Below, piece by piece: positions 12,838 through 27,122 of a stretch of 52,359 nucleotides of DNA (positions within the stretch are counted from its first letter, which is position 1; each line of letters begins with the position of its first letter). A model generated the notes under the pieces. The model made no database searches and was not told where the DNA came from. It was given only the letters and a program-made list of their open reading frames with translations. Location of the stretch: assembly GCA_920105805.1 (NCBI GenBank), contig CAKKTI010000099.1, forward strand, positions 5,858 to 58,216. Direction: 5' to 3'. This DNA comes from Condylostoma magnum (lineage: Eukaryota; Ciliophora; Heterotrichea; Heterotrichida; Condylostomatidae). The translations under genes were made by a program, and so were the position numbers.

Positions 12838-12977
12838 TTTTATTATTAAGAAGTAAAGCTTTATTATACTGATAAAAAAGCAATTAAATAGTTCTTACTT
12901 TATATCAATTGTATATATAAATTCTACCTTTTATTATTCCCAATCTAGAATCATTATAAAAAACAATCATATTATAA

Positions 12978-15164
12978 CTATTCTAGGCTCTTTTTCGACA
13001 TACTCATATTATTCCCTTCATTATAACCTTTTGAAGTTTAATGAATAATGGTTTTTCTCCTGCCTTAGCTTTTACCTTCCCACATACTAAGATTTTGCTT
13101 TAATTAATCTACACAATTCTCCTGTAAAATCGAAGAATTAACAAATTACTGAAAAGTTTCGTACAAAGGCAAGCAAATATTTTTCAAAAATCCTGCTTAA
13201 CTTTTAGCAACATTAGTAGTCTCTCTATCGCAATACATTGAAACAGGCAAACCTAGAGCTTTTTCCTAATCCCCTTGATTAAAAAACTCTTCGCATACAA
13301 AGTTCGTCCACTTCAAATGAAGATCTTTAGGTTTAGCACTATGGCCTATATCAGCACATTTTATAGCTACTTGAAAGACCAACGACTTATCGTCATCAAT
13401 CTCCAAGGAAATATCGTCTAAATTAAAAGCTCTACTTCTAAATCACCCTTAGATAGTAAAATGTTTTGTCATATCAGTGGCTAAAATCATGTCAATAATC
13501 AATTTCCTAGCTTTAACTCAGTCTTCATCTTAGAAGTTTGCCATTATATCACAGTCATCTTCCTACATTAACTTAAATGTTTTTGATGCGTGCATACTTT
13601 CCAATACTGATAAATCGTTGTAATTAACTGCAAGCTTGTGTCTTGTATTGACTAAGAATCGATTAGTTACTCCGGGGTGTCCTACATCATGTGCAAGTGA
13701 GGCTATTACTGCTGAGAATATATTCAAGCTTGATATGTGGTTTTTGACCATTGAGTTGAGTATTAGGTATAATGTCATATGCATCACATCAGCTCCATGA
13801 CATGCATTGTGATAAGGATTTTGTTTATATCCTTTTTCTAAATTTGCAAAATACTTTTAAGAAGTATGCAGAGGAATGCTGAAAATCTAGTTTAATTCAA
13901 ACTTTTAGAGAATGTATCGACCCACTATACTGATTGAATGGCTGCTAGAGTCTTGGATGAATCAAATATCGAAATACCAATTACGGCCTATCGCATTAAG
14001 AACATTTTAGTACTTGGCAAATGTCTGTTGTAATTCATTTAATTCATTTTCAGTGTCTACTCTGTTGTTTTAGTGCATTCGGTTGCCTGGGTTTTCGTTA
14101 TATGAGGCAATTGACAGGTAGTTCTGTGCTATGAATTATTTATCCTCTTCATCAAGCTTAGAATTTGGTTATATCATTACCTTTTAGACTATATCAGTCT
14201 GCACAATTTTACTCTTGATGCTCTTAATATCTCTATACGAACTCTATAGAGAGGACTTTAAATCATTATCCATTATATAATTAACACAGTCTTTTAAAGT
14301 AGTCTTAATCTTATCACATTATCCTATGATAATCTCTATCATAGAGTTAATCTCCTACTAAGGAACTAGATCAACTTATTATTATTCATTCTAAAAGTTT
14401 CTTTCTCTTTAAGACCTCCAAAATAATTACTTCTACCTGTAATCATCTGATTATACATTTATCAACACAAATATTACAAAAATGATCAAATAAACAGCTT
14501 CAGTAAGTATAACAACAGTAGGCTACGTTGATAAGCTCATTACTGCAACGAAATAAACCCCAACACTCACAGCAGAGTTTATAAACAACTTCCAATAATT
14601 ATACAAAGTAGCCCTAGAAGTCATTACTAGATTAGCAGCAATTAATAAAACAGTTGGAAAAGTCTAATCATTCTCATCACTTCCACTTATAACACTGAAA
14701 ACTCTTGAATCCGCAATAATATATGCAATGTTAGTACAAATGCATTGAAATGTCAGCATATACGGAGCTCTGAGTAGATAGTTAGGCCTGTAAGCAATCA
14801 TTAATATAATTATAACGCTTTAGACGATTAAAGTAGTTTGGATAAAAATAAAGTAAAAAAATCAGTTATCTGTTTGAAGGCCTTAACTGAATTAGCCTAT
14901 AGCAGAGATTATTCCAACTAGCTGTAAAAATATATAGTAGCAGTAATACCATTGCAGTTTTACTCTAAATTATTGTGAGGGCTTCCCTTTGCGTCTTTGA
15001 TCTTCGTATATACACGAGTTAAATTCTTCTAAGGTCTATTTATCCCTGAAAATCAACTTATTGTCGTTTAAAGGAATGCCTTGGTCCTCATAGTCCTAGT
15101 GATTTTCAATGTTGTATTGCAGGGGAGATAATAAACCGATCTATTGACTACCATCTACGCTCAT
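12978..15164 (-). CDS. Class I cyclic nucleotide phosphodiesterase with N-terminal membrane domain
   Basis: About 728 residues. The N-terminal part carries around six membrane spans (WYYCYYIFLQLVGIISAI; FFYFIFIQTTLIVQSVIIIL; VAVMSLSTQPTVVILT; AVYLIIFVIFVLIN). After a linker comes the PDE catalytic domain: HNACHGADVMH with the proton-donor His, SLAHDVGHPG with metal ligands, and later CADIGHSAKP and an invariant-Gln region. It hydrolyses cAMP and/or cGMP at a membrane; ciliates and oomycetes have similar TM-PDEs. It ends at UAG 12978 after KKSLE. Its start codon is 4 bp from the divergent start of the carbonic-anhydrase-related gene, an extreme head-to-head arrangement. Confidence 0.88.
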
Positions 15165-15168
15165 ATAA

Positions 15169-15942
15169 ATGTTTATTCTTTATATTTAAATTTGCTTTGG
15201 TCAATCTTGGAATTATAATAATCAAGCTAGTTGGATGTCTGAGTGTAGTGAGCTGAAATAGTCTCCTGTTGATTTGAAAACTGATGATGCTGATGATATT
15301 AGTGATGGGAATCGTATGAAGATGGTATTACTAGGTGAGACAATGTCCAGAGCAGTGCAAAACACTGGCAACATGATCAGAATTGAGGGCTACTTCGGCT
15401 ATATAGAAGTAGGAGAGGACGACGACAAAAGAGCCTTTAACGCTAAATGATTAGAGTTTCACGTACCGGCAGAACACCTTGTAGAAGGAGTTCAGCATAA
15501 AATGGAAATGCAGGTTATAATGGAAGTAGAGGACAAATACTGGGAAAGAGACGAGGCAAACATGGCTATTTTATCAGTTATATACAAAGCTGGTATTGAA
15601 AGCTATTTTCTTAATACATTAAACGTTTGATAACTTCCTTCATCTGGAAATAGCTTCTCCTTACCTGATGTTTCTAACATTAACGTAAGGGAAGAAGTCT
15701 GGGCTACTGATGAGTATTTTTATTATAAGGGGTCAGCCACTCACCCTGATTATGAATGCAGATCCGATGTACTATGATTTGTGATAGAAGAAATAAAGGA
15801 AGCTTCGGATTGGTAGATTGAAGCTTTTACTGAATTATATCCTAATGGCAATAGAAGAAACGTCTAAGAATACAACCCAAGCTTGCAATACTCGTTCGGG
15901 GAATTGTTGAAAATATCTGCTTTGATTTTACTATTAGGCTAG
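15169..15942 (+). CDS. Alpha-carbonic-anhydrase-related protein lacking two zinc ligands
   Basis: About 257 residues with a short signal peptide (MFILYIQICFGQ), the alpha-CA opening pattern (SW..., then QSPVDL), and the central core FHVPAEHLVEG / KMEMQVIM, where active enzymes have HFHxPSEHxxxG / xExHxVH. The second zinc His is present (residue ~98), but the first is Glu and the third is Gln, so zinc binding and CO2 hydration are unlikely. It looks like a CA-related (CARP-like) protein. The conserved C-terminal Trp (LWFVIEE) is UGA. A hydrophobic C-terminus (ISALILLLG) suggests a membrane or GPI anchor. It ends at UAG UAA 15940-15945. Confidence 0.8.
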
Positions 15943-15991
15943 TAATTTTATATACTTTTTATTAAATAGTTTTATATACACAAAATTAAAA

Positions 15992-17293
15992 ATGAGTAAC
16001 CTCGATCACCGTCTTGACCAATTAGAACAAGCAGCTGAGAAGCTAAGAGAGGAGTAATCTCAATACGAAGAATTAAAATAACTAGTAGAAAACATTCCAA
16101 ATTTATTAGAAGTAGAAGGGAGATTGAAAACATTCCAAAAAAAGCAGCTGTAATTACAGAGTAAATTAAGAGAAAATACCAGTATGATTAGACAGGCTAT
16201 ATCGAATCTCAACGACTATGACTAAAAAACTAAAAGAGCCTTAACTGCTGCAATTTCCCAACGTGATAGGGAAAGCCGGTCTTTGAATAGCAGCTTATCC
16301 AAGGTAGAAAGCTCCTTTAAGCATATAACTCTAGAAAATCAAATGTCCGTTAAAACTATTGAGGTAGGTGCAAAGGAGGAAGTCTGCAATATTATTCAAG
16401 GTATAGAGAAAAGACTATAGGAGCAAAGAAAATAAGTACTAGCTAAATTAGAAGAAGTAAAGGAAGAATTGAAGTAATCGAATAATTCTGTTAAGAATTA
16501 GGCTAAAAGGGTTAAATAGTAAGTCACTGAGTATGATTAAGTTACTGGGCCTAAACTTATAAGACTTAAGGAGGACTCGGAACTGGCAGATTTGGGTTAA
16601 GACTAAGAAAAATTGAAGAGTTTAGCGTTGATGGAAGCTAATTAGAAGCTTGAGAAATCTTTAAGTGAGTTTAATGGGCTGTTTGAAGATCAGTGTAATA
16701 GGCTAAGTCAGGATAGCAGTATTATGATCAGTGGATTCAAAAACGATTTAGTAACTGTAAAGGAGTATCTAGAGAATAATCAAGGATAGCCTACAAACGC
16801 TTAGGAAAAATTGCAAAAGAATGTATAGACTATCATATTTATGCAATAAGGCCTCAAAACCTTAGGTGAGAAGAACATTCAAGGATTATTAGAAATTATA
16901 GGAATTATTGAGTAAAATCTACAGTATTAAATTAAGAGAGATGATGTAGAATCGGTTTAGGAAAGTGATAATTAAGTAAAATAAGCTTAATAATAATTGG
17001 AGTAATAAGAGAATCAGGCTAATTAAGATTTAACTAAGGTTTTGGAAAAGATTAAATAAACCTCTAATATATTTAACAGTATGCAACAAAAATCCCCACA
17101 TGCTTAGCAGTTTGAGCAATAGATATAGTAAGCCTTGCCTTAATGGTAAAGTTTTTATACAAATATTAATCAGAGCATAGAATAAGCCAAGGCCAAAATA
17201 ACTGAGCTACAGTAAACTATTAATTAGTTTTAATAGGCTAAACAAGTATCAATGGATGGGCGTCCACCTGAAAATGAGGGAGAAGAAAAATAG
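15992..17293 (+). CDS. Coiled-coil protein, unknown
   Basis: About 433 residues, nearly all predicted coiled coil: MSNLDHRLDQLEQAAEKL, then long Lys/Glu/Gln/Leu heptads (LQEQRKQVLAKLEEVKEEL; ALMEANQKLEKSLSEF) and a Gln-rich C-terminal third. No enzyme domain is seen. It could be a cytoskeletal or basal-body structural protein. It starts 49 nt after the carbonic-anhydrase-related gene on the same strand. UAG 17291 and UAA 17303 are both possible stops; the next ORF begins at 17308. Gln codons are mostly UAA/UAG. Confidence 0.65.
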
Positions 17294-17307
17294 TTTAATA
17301 ATTAAAT

Positions 17308-17805
17308 ATGAGTGCGATTTCAGCATATTAATTAAGATGTGATAGATGTAAATATCCAAAACAATATATAAGAGGTTTAAATAGAACATAAAGCATGATA
17401 TCGAATTATTGAAATAAAGCTTAGCATTCTAGATTTAACAGTGTATTGCCTAAGTTCAAAAGGGATAATAGTGAGGATTCAATAGGCTCTAAGTTTCCTG
17501 TACAATATGCTTAATCTTTATTAAGCCAGAGAAATGAGTAAAGGAAGGCTAGGAATCTTTTACATTCAAAGTATGAACTTTTCAGAAATTATAAATTGCA
17601 TTAATCTAGTAGTCAAAAAAGACTATAATAAAGTGTAAGAGGAAACAAGCTAAAATTTCATAAGAAGTTCAGTTCTCCTTAATAAACCAACTAAATAAAA
17701 GCTTTTAGAAAACAGAACTATAATCAGTATATATTGGCTTAGCAGGATTAATAACCATAATAGAAAAGCCCTAGCTAAAATGCCCATATTCCAAAAGTAA
17801 TTTAA
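17308..17805 (+). CDS. Basic Gln/Ser-rich protein with CxxC, unknown
   Basis: Starts MSAISAYQLRCDRCKYPKQY with one CxxC pair, then is basic and low-complexity (FKRDNSEDSIGSKF, SSSQKRLQQSVRGNKLKFHKK, DQQPQQKSPSQNAHIPKVI). One Trp is UGA. About 165 residues if it ends at UAA 17803; UGA 17827 is an alternative. It could instead be a C-terminal continuation of the preceding gene after a missed intron, since its ATG overlaps the UGA of the upstream frame (ATGA). Function unknown. Confidence 0.4.
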
Positions 17806-18447
17806 CTGAAAAACATTAAGAAGTTATGACAATTATTAACATTTTTCTTCTAATTGACTTGTAATTATGCTCCATTTTAAAAGTTATTACAGTTGTTCAG
17901 TTTACTAAAAATCTCTGGAAATAATTTACCCAATAACTATAATAATCATTCCCTAGTAATTAAGACAAAGCAACTCTTAATTTTACAACTTTATGATCAC
18001 TGATTAGAATATATCTTAACTATTATGGTATAAAATTGATGTAGTAGCTACAATGTTTAAAATCTTATCTATTTACATAGGTGAGGGATGTTCTCTTAAA
18101 TTAATAGTTCTTCTAAACGTCGTAAAATACTGTAAATTCTTAGTTTAACTTTTCCTGTTATGGGTAAAGTTAACCCTTTTATTCATGAACTTATTTTACT
18201 ATGCTGTTTTACTATTAACTGCATTTATCTTTGATATATTATCTCTTTTAAAATACTCAATTGGGAAATTATTGCTTTTGATCTGTGTTAAAATGATATA
18301 ATTTAAATCGAGAACTACTCGCTAAGCGAATAATTAAAGCAAGGAAGTAAAATACTCATCTATACAGTAAAAAATACTCTTTTTAAACGTTTTAAAATTC
18401 CCTCGAATATGCTTATCATTAAGTCTTTAGGAAAACTATTGAATAAA
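17806..18447. other. AT-rich spacer, no clear gene
   Basis: About 640 bases of AT-rich sequence between a plus-strand and a minus-strand gene end. On the minus strand the frame of the 18448-18717 gene stays open without UGA down to 17905 (UAG UAA) and parts read plausibly, so that gene may be about 270 residues long rather than 89. With no dedicated stop codon, openness alone is weak evidence. Confidence 0.4.
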
Positions 18448-18717
18448 TGATTATAAAAGATCAGATGCAAGCTTTCTACCTTCTGCTAATTAAATAGAAT
18501 CTTTGTCAAATTCGATTATAAGATTAATTGGATATTCATTTGAGCAAGCAAAGCATATCAAACTTTTACCCTTGAAAGCTCCTATTTTATTATCAGATAT
18601 TGAAACTAAGACACTGCATTGAATTGCCATTTCCATAGCTGATTGTTACTGAAGTTTAAAATCATAGGAGCAAACTATAGCTGAACTGATTCTATTGAAA
18701 ACTATCAATCTTTCCAT
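18448..18717 (-). CDS. Small protein (about 89 aa), unknown
   Basis: Starts MERLIVFNRISSAIVCSYDF and reads as an alternating alpha/beta protein (QCSVLVSISDNKIGAFKGKS, PINLIIEFDKDSIQLAEGRKLASDLL), of the size and texture of longin/roadblock-like subunits, though I cannot confirm a family. The proposed stop is UAA 18450-18448. The frame is open beyond, to UAG/UAA at 17907-17902, so a longer product is possible. It lies 103 nt downstream of the APMAP-like gene on the same strand. Confidence 0.45.
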
Positions 18718-18820
18718 TTAAATTTAATAAAATGTTTTTTCTAAAAACCATCCTAATACTCTTATTAGTAATTCCTGAGTTAAACATCACAAAACCATTA
18801 TATAACCATAATAATTTTAC

Positions 18821-19681
18821 CTAAAGATCTTCCGGCGGTATATTTAACTTATAGCACATGCTTGAGTACTCTGTAACGTATAATAAATTAGATTAATGCT
18901 TGGAAAAATAAAGCCCTGTAATCTCAGGCCCGCATGTAAGGTTATGATTTCTTACTAATTACCCTTGTTAATCAATAACAGCTATTTATCCCCTAGCAGA
19001 GCACCCAACTAGATCAAACAAAGCAACATACAACGTATTATTCTCAGTAATGGCCAAGGCAGTTGGCCCAAGTCTTCCATTAAACTAATAAAACACACTG
19101 GTCTACGGTACACTATTATTCCTCAACGAGATCCTTAGAACCCTGTTTTTCAATGTCTCCGATACAAACAAAGTATGACCATCCGAGGACAACGCTATTC
19201 CAGACGGATGCAGTAGTTATTTTAGTACAATTGGCTTCAATAGCCTTAAACTCATATCAGCTGCAAACACACTACCAAAGGGCCCTTAAAGCGTGCAATT
19301 TGCCATAGGGCCACTGTCTGTAAAGTAGATTAAATCCCCGTCATCGGAGATTACTACACTGTTTGGCCCTAGTAACGGGTTTCTTTCATGCTCTTGAACA
19401 AACGGAGTTTGTTCTATTCTGCCATCGCTATCTTAATGTCTTAATAAGGCCTTTAGATCCTAGTCACAAATAAAACCAGTTGCATCTTTGTCAAATGCCA
19501 TGGAAAGGGGAGATCCTGAAGTATTGTGATAGTCTTAGCATTGTCTGTCTGATACTAATAATATATGCCCAGTATTGCAAATCAGGTGAAGGTTGCCTTA
19601 GGGGTCTTCTGTAACTGACCAAAGTCCTTCTACTTAGTTTTCTATTGCAGGTTCTATATGAGTTAGTTAGTGCTCTGACAT
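18821..19681 (-). CDS. APMAP / strictosidine-synthase-like (SMP-30) beta-propeller protein
   Basis: About 286 residues. Blocks typical of the SMP-30/APMAP six-bladed propeller are present in order: SGSPLSMAFDKDATGFICD, NSVVISDDGDLIYFTDSG, LLHPSGIALSSDGHTLFVSET, NRVLRISL and GPTALAITENNTLYVALF. Eukaryotic members act as lactonase/arylesterase-like or scaffolding proteins; plant relatives include strictosidine synthase. There is no signal peptide or N-terminal membrane span here, unlike animal APMAP. It ends at UAG 18823-18821 after IPPEDL. Reading on to UGA (18662) would overlap the start of the next gene by 56 nt. Confidence 0.8.
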
Positions 19682-19964
19682 TTTTTTGATTATGCTAAGA
19701 AGGATTATAAGTTGATAGAATATGTAGTGGGTTAGTAATATATGCAGATTTCATTATACATGATAAATTTGTTTAACTCCTAAATAATCCCTAGCATAAA
19801 CAAATTACCTAATATCTAATTTTTTCTACATTTATTTCTTAAATGATCAAATATCCCAAAAATAACCTCTGCCAACTCTTTTAGTACTCATATAAACTGC
19901 TAATAATAACATTCCTGTACAAATTTAATTAAAAACTGCTTAAATGTAATAAAAATTTTAAATA
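19682..19964. promoter_or_regulatory. Divergent intergenic region
   Basis: 283 bases, strongly AT-rich, between the start codons of the APMAP-like gene (minus) and the TRAF-type zinc-finger gene (plus). It must hold both promoters. No motif can be named with confidence; the plus gene starts in the A-rich context common here (ttaaataATGG). Confidence 0.5.
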
Positions 19965-20999
19965 ATGGATAATCAAGTCTGTGACAATTGCACTTAATCT
20001 ATCCCAAGTGCATCATTTGAACTTCACTAAGTCCACTGTTTCAGAAATATAACAAAATGCCACTGCGGATAAGCAATACGTAGAACCGATATTGAACAGC
20101 ATAATTAAGACTATCACACTCCCAAACCATGTCCTAAATGCCAGTAAGAATTCGTATAAGTAGAATTAGATTCCCACGACTGCCCCAATGCGGATAAACA
20201 ATGTGAATTTTGTGAAGGAATATTCCCAGGTTTATAATTACCTTCACATGCCTTAGCATGTGGGAATAGAACTACAGCTTGTCCTTAATGCAGACAACAT
20301 GTAAGACTTAGAGAAAGACAAAATCATGTATGTGAAGCATAAATGCAATGCTAGTTCTGCGATGCCACTTATCCTGAAAGTTTATTTTAAAAGCATGTAC
20401 AGGAATGTGGCAATAGAACTGAAGTATGTAGCAAGTGTTAGAAATATGTGAAGATAAGAGATTTACAAGGACATGTATGCAGAATACCACCCCCTGAAAG
20501 GCCTAACCCGTAGAGAAAAGTGCCGGGGAAAGTTGTAAAGAAAGCACCTGCAAAATTAGGGAAAAAGTAAGGAAAAAAGGCACCGAAGAGGGAAGTAGAT
20601 TATGATCTTGAAGAGGCTAAAAGATTATAATAAGAACTAGATAGATAATACATAGAGCAAGCTTTAGATGGAGATATTCCTGAGTTATCTTCTTAAAATA
20701 TCCCAGATTTCGGGAGACAAGAGCCTGACGTATAGTAATATAGACCATATGAAGATATTCCATCGGAGGTATAAGGGTAATTCAATTATGAATAAAATTA
20801 CTAAAATCAAGAGTAAGATATAAGTGGGGAAGATGATTAGTATATGCGAGCAGTACAAGAAAGTCGTCAGGAGTCTAATATTTCTGAGGACGAATTAATA
20901 GCTAAGGCAATATAAGAAAGCCTATAGCATAATTATGATCCTACTGATGAGGAAAGAGAGATAAATGAGGCAATTATGCAAAGTTTGCAAAATAATTAG
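19965..20999 (+). CDS. TRAF-type zinc-finger protein with C-terminal ubiquitin-interacting motifs
   Basis: About 344 residues. Several Cys/His fingers in TRAFD1/XAF1 style come first (CDNCTQSIPSASFELHQVHC, CHCG..IRRTDIEQHNQDYH, CPKCQQEF...LDSHDC, CEFCEGIF...LPSHALAC, CPQCRQHVRLRERQNHVC, CQFCDATYPES). A basic linker follows (APAKLGKKQGKKAPKRE), then an acidic tail with three UIM-like repeats (MRAVQESRQES; DELIAKAIQESLQ; REINEAIMQSLQNN). This points to a ubiquitin-binding adaptor. It ends at UAG UAA right after the last UIM; reading to UGA 21123 would add 42 residues. Expression context unknown. Confidence 0.82.
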
Positions 21000-21002
21000 T
21001 AA

Positions 21003-21375
21003 ATTTCTATAGTCAATGGGCTTTAATTAGGGTCTGTATTGGAGTTTAAAAAGGAATGGTTTAGTTGTTTTATATGTTTACACATGCAGAAATATTCCAA
21101 TATAGCAACTATATAATAAGCTTGACGGCATTAAGAATAATGTGTAAACGCTAGAATGTAATTGAGTGTTAAGAATTTCCTCTACTATTAATCATACGTA
21201 AAAATGATATTACAGCATTAACAGTACATTTAACTAAAGACAATCATAATAAATTTTTAGGTTAAATCTATTGATAATTCACATTATCAAGCTTTTATAG
21301 CATAATCAAATACAAATCGTTTCATTCAATGATACTGATAAAGCACTTATACAAAGTACTTTTACATTAATTAAA
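21003..21375. other. Intergenic spacer
   Basis: About 370 AT-rich bases between two plus-strand genes. The first ~120 bases keep the frame of the zinc-finger gene open up to UGA 21123 and could be its C-terminal extension. The remainder shows no coding texture on either strand. Confidence 0.5.
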
Positions 21376-22212
21376 ATGGGCTGTGGATAGGGAAAATTTG
21401 ATAATCAAAGACTTGAAGAAATCGACAGAGTTAAAAAGGAAAATTTCAATCTAAATAGAGAACTTAATTACTTTAAATCCTCACAGAATACATCAGCAGA
21501 TGATTTCACAAGTACTGCTGATAAATTATAAAGAATAGAGGATATTGAATAGGAAAAGAATCAGCTTTTAATAGAAATATAACAACTAAATGAGTAGACT
21601 ACCAATATTCAGGCTTAAATTGATGAATTTGATTAAAAGAAACAAAAAGATTCTTAGTAAAAAGCGAAATAAGTTTAGGATAGATTAGAGCAATTGGAAT
21701 AAAAGAGATAAATAGTACAAGATAAAAGGGATAGTTGTTATATAGAAGTTTAGAAAATGAAGGAAAAGGTATAAAAGCAAAAAGATTACATTGAATAGTA
21801 AAAGAGGTTGTGTATGGCATTAAAAGAAACTATGGAGATTGAAATGAGCAAATAAGGGGAGTGACCTAAAAAATACAAAGAATTACATAAGATATTGCAA
21901 ATTACAGACGAAGAAACTTGATTGAATGAGATGCTTAATTTGATTTAGAAGAGAGAAAAGGAGATAAGTAATATTAAGGATTAAAGAAACTAAAATAACT
22001 CATCAGAATTTAGTAACGAGGGAGTAAACTAATTGAAAGCTGAAAATGAATAATTAAAGTAGAAATTAGCAAACCTTGATGAATCATTCGTAGAATCACT
22101 TTTTGAATAAATATAACAATTAAATATTGAGATTGATTAATACAAAGAAAGAGTTAAAAGTTTAGAAGAGGGTATTAATCAAGAGGAATAGTTATTAATA
22201 AGCATCACTTAA
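21376..22212 (+). CDS. Predicted N-myristoylated coiled-coil protein
   Basis: Begins MGCGQGK: Gly2 and Cys3 form an N-myristoylation/palmitoylation signal. The remaining ~270 residues are a long Lys/Glu/Gln coiled coil (KLQRIEDIEQEKNQLLIEIQQL; VKSLEEGINQEEQLL), so it is probably a membrane-tethered filament or scaffold. It ends at UAA UAA 22210-22215 after LLISIT; a UGA at ~22252 is the next alternative. Calcineurin A starts 104 nt downstream on the same strand. Such proteins are frequent in ciliate cortex, but no orthologue is recognised. Confidence 0.65.
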
Positions 22213-22315
22213 TAATTTGTACAACCTTTTTTCTATTCCGGTAATTAATACTGAAACGATTCATCATATTATAAACTTACAATTATTGAATGTCTCTAAA
22301 ATTTTTGTAACAAAT

Positions 22316-23665
22316 ATGCATTAAGACCCATTTGAAGATCGCGTTATAAAAGACATTCAACCTCCTCCACATCGTCCCTTAGATCACGACATTCTTTTCC
22401 CATAATCAGGAACTCCGGACTGACAAGTACTAAGAGACCATCTACTCAAAGAAGGTCTAGTAACTAAATCAGATTTACTATAAATAGTTGATCAAGTTAG
22501 AAATATTATATAGCAAGAACCTAATTTGATTGATGTAAAAGATCCTATAGTGGTAGTAGGAGACATACACGGCTAATTTTACGATATGGTTAGAATGTTA
22601 TCAATTGGAGGAGAACCTGGAGATACGAAGTATTTATTTTTAGGAGATTATGTAGATAGAGGATCATTTAGTATAGAAGTTCTACTGCTTTTATTCTCCT
22701 TAAAAATTAATTTCTCAAGCAGTATACATATTATCCGAGGTAACCATGAATGCCGATAAATGACTACTTTCTTTAACTTCCGCACTGAGTGCTTATATAA
22801 GTACGATTTAGAAGTTTACGAGAGGATAATGGACTGCTTTGACGCTTTACCATTAGCATGTATAATAAACCGCAAGTTTTTATCAGTACACGGTGGAATA
22901 AGTCCAGAGCTAAGAAAACTTGGAGATATAAACAAAATTCATAGATTTGTAGAGCCTCCTAAACTAGGCTTATACTGTGATATGCTCTGATCAGATCCCG
23001 TTGACTCCCTTGACGGAAAATCTTCAGAAAGATTCAAATAAAACAATGTAAGAGGATGCAGCTTTTATTACAACGTAGAAGCAGTTAACACCTTCTTAAA
23101 AAGGAATAATCTAATTTCTATAGTCAGAGCTCATGAAGCTAAAATAGATGGCTACTAAATGCATAGATGGAATGGCAATACAGCATTTCCAGCCGTAATA
23201 ACAGTCTTCTCTGCCCCTAATTACTGCGATGTATATAACAACAAAGCAGCTATAATTAAGTTCTAAAACAACACTTTAAACGTGTAGTAATATAACTATA
23301 CACCACACCCTTACATACTTCCTAATTTCATGGACATCTTTACCTGAAGTATACCTTTTCTTGTAGAGAAAATAGCTGAAATTTTATCAAACATTTTAGA
23401 TTCTCGCCCTGGTGAGATAACACCCCGACCTGATGAGCTGTCAGAATAAAGAGTCAATAATTTCAAAGAAGCCTTCAATGAGCTTCGTAGTGAAAATATG
23501 AATAACAAAGTAGTTTATGTATCACATGTACTAGAAACGTATCGCTCTATTCGAGCAGATAATGAAAGACTAGTGCAAGGAAATACTTCCCCAGACGATA
23601 AAATTTCTAGCGAGTAACTCAGCACCAGAAGTCCCTTATAAAATGAGCAAGAAAATTTCCAGTAA
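22316..23665 (+). CDS. Calcineurin A (PP2B) catalytic subunit
   Basis: About 449 residues. It has the Ca2+/calmodulin-dependent Ser/Thr phosphatase fold with metal-binding motifs [34 protein letters not shown] and [14 protein letters not shown]. Calcineurin-type text [15 protein letters not shown] marks the start of the calcineurin-B-binding helix ([13 protein letters not shown]). Trp is UGA three times at invariant positions (PDWQVL, LWSDP, TWSIP). A region aligned with the calmodulin-binding segment follows ([22 protein letters not shown]), but I see no autoinhibitory-domain sequence afterwards. It ends at UAA 23663 or nearby; it converges on the SNF2 gene, whose UAA lies at 23734. Confidence 0.93.
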
Positions 23666-23733
23666 GTGAAGCATATAGACAGTGTGAATGAGTGTTGGCC
23701 GAGAAAAGATTAGCTTATAGAAATTCATTAACT

Positions 23734-26769
<3,036 letters not shown>

Positions 26770-27122
26770 CACTTTTATATATAGAATTGAAACAATTTGG
26801 ACCATTAAATATGGCAGATTCCCTCAGACCTAAATACAGAGTCTCATAACCGAGGACTTTATTACAAAAAAGCTTTGATTTATACTAGTTTTTCTAAATT
26901 AGACATAATGGTTATTTTTAGCACAGATTATATATGGAATCCTTATCTGAATTTCATAGTTAAATAAAAAATTAAATTATGGAAACTCTCTTCATTTTAA
27001 AAATTTATGCAAAAACTTAACAAAACACATTATTTCTCCTTGTTATGACATCATTATGCAAAATTTATCTCTTTTACGTATAAATCTCACCATTTAAGCC
27101 CTGGCGAACAAATTATACTAAT
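26770..27122. promoter_or_regulatory. Divergent intergenic region (SNF2 / H+-ATPase)
   Basis: 353 bases, AT-rich, between the start codons of the SNF2 ATPase (minus) and the H+-ATPase (plus). It must contain both promoters and 5' UTRs. I see no coding frame or recognisable element. Confidence 0.55.

Noticed and set aside
17308-17311. ATGA stop-start overlap (also 38295-38298) as translational coupling
   Set aside because: It depends on UGA being the stop of the upstream gene; in both cases an earlier UAR is a better end, so the overlap is probably chance.
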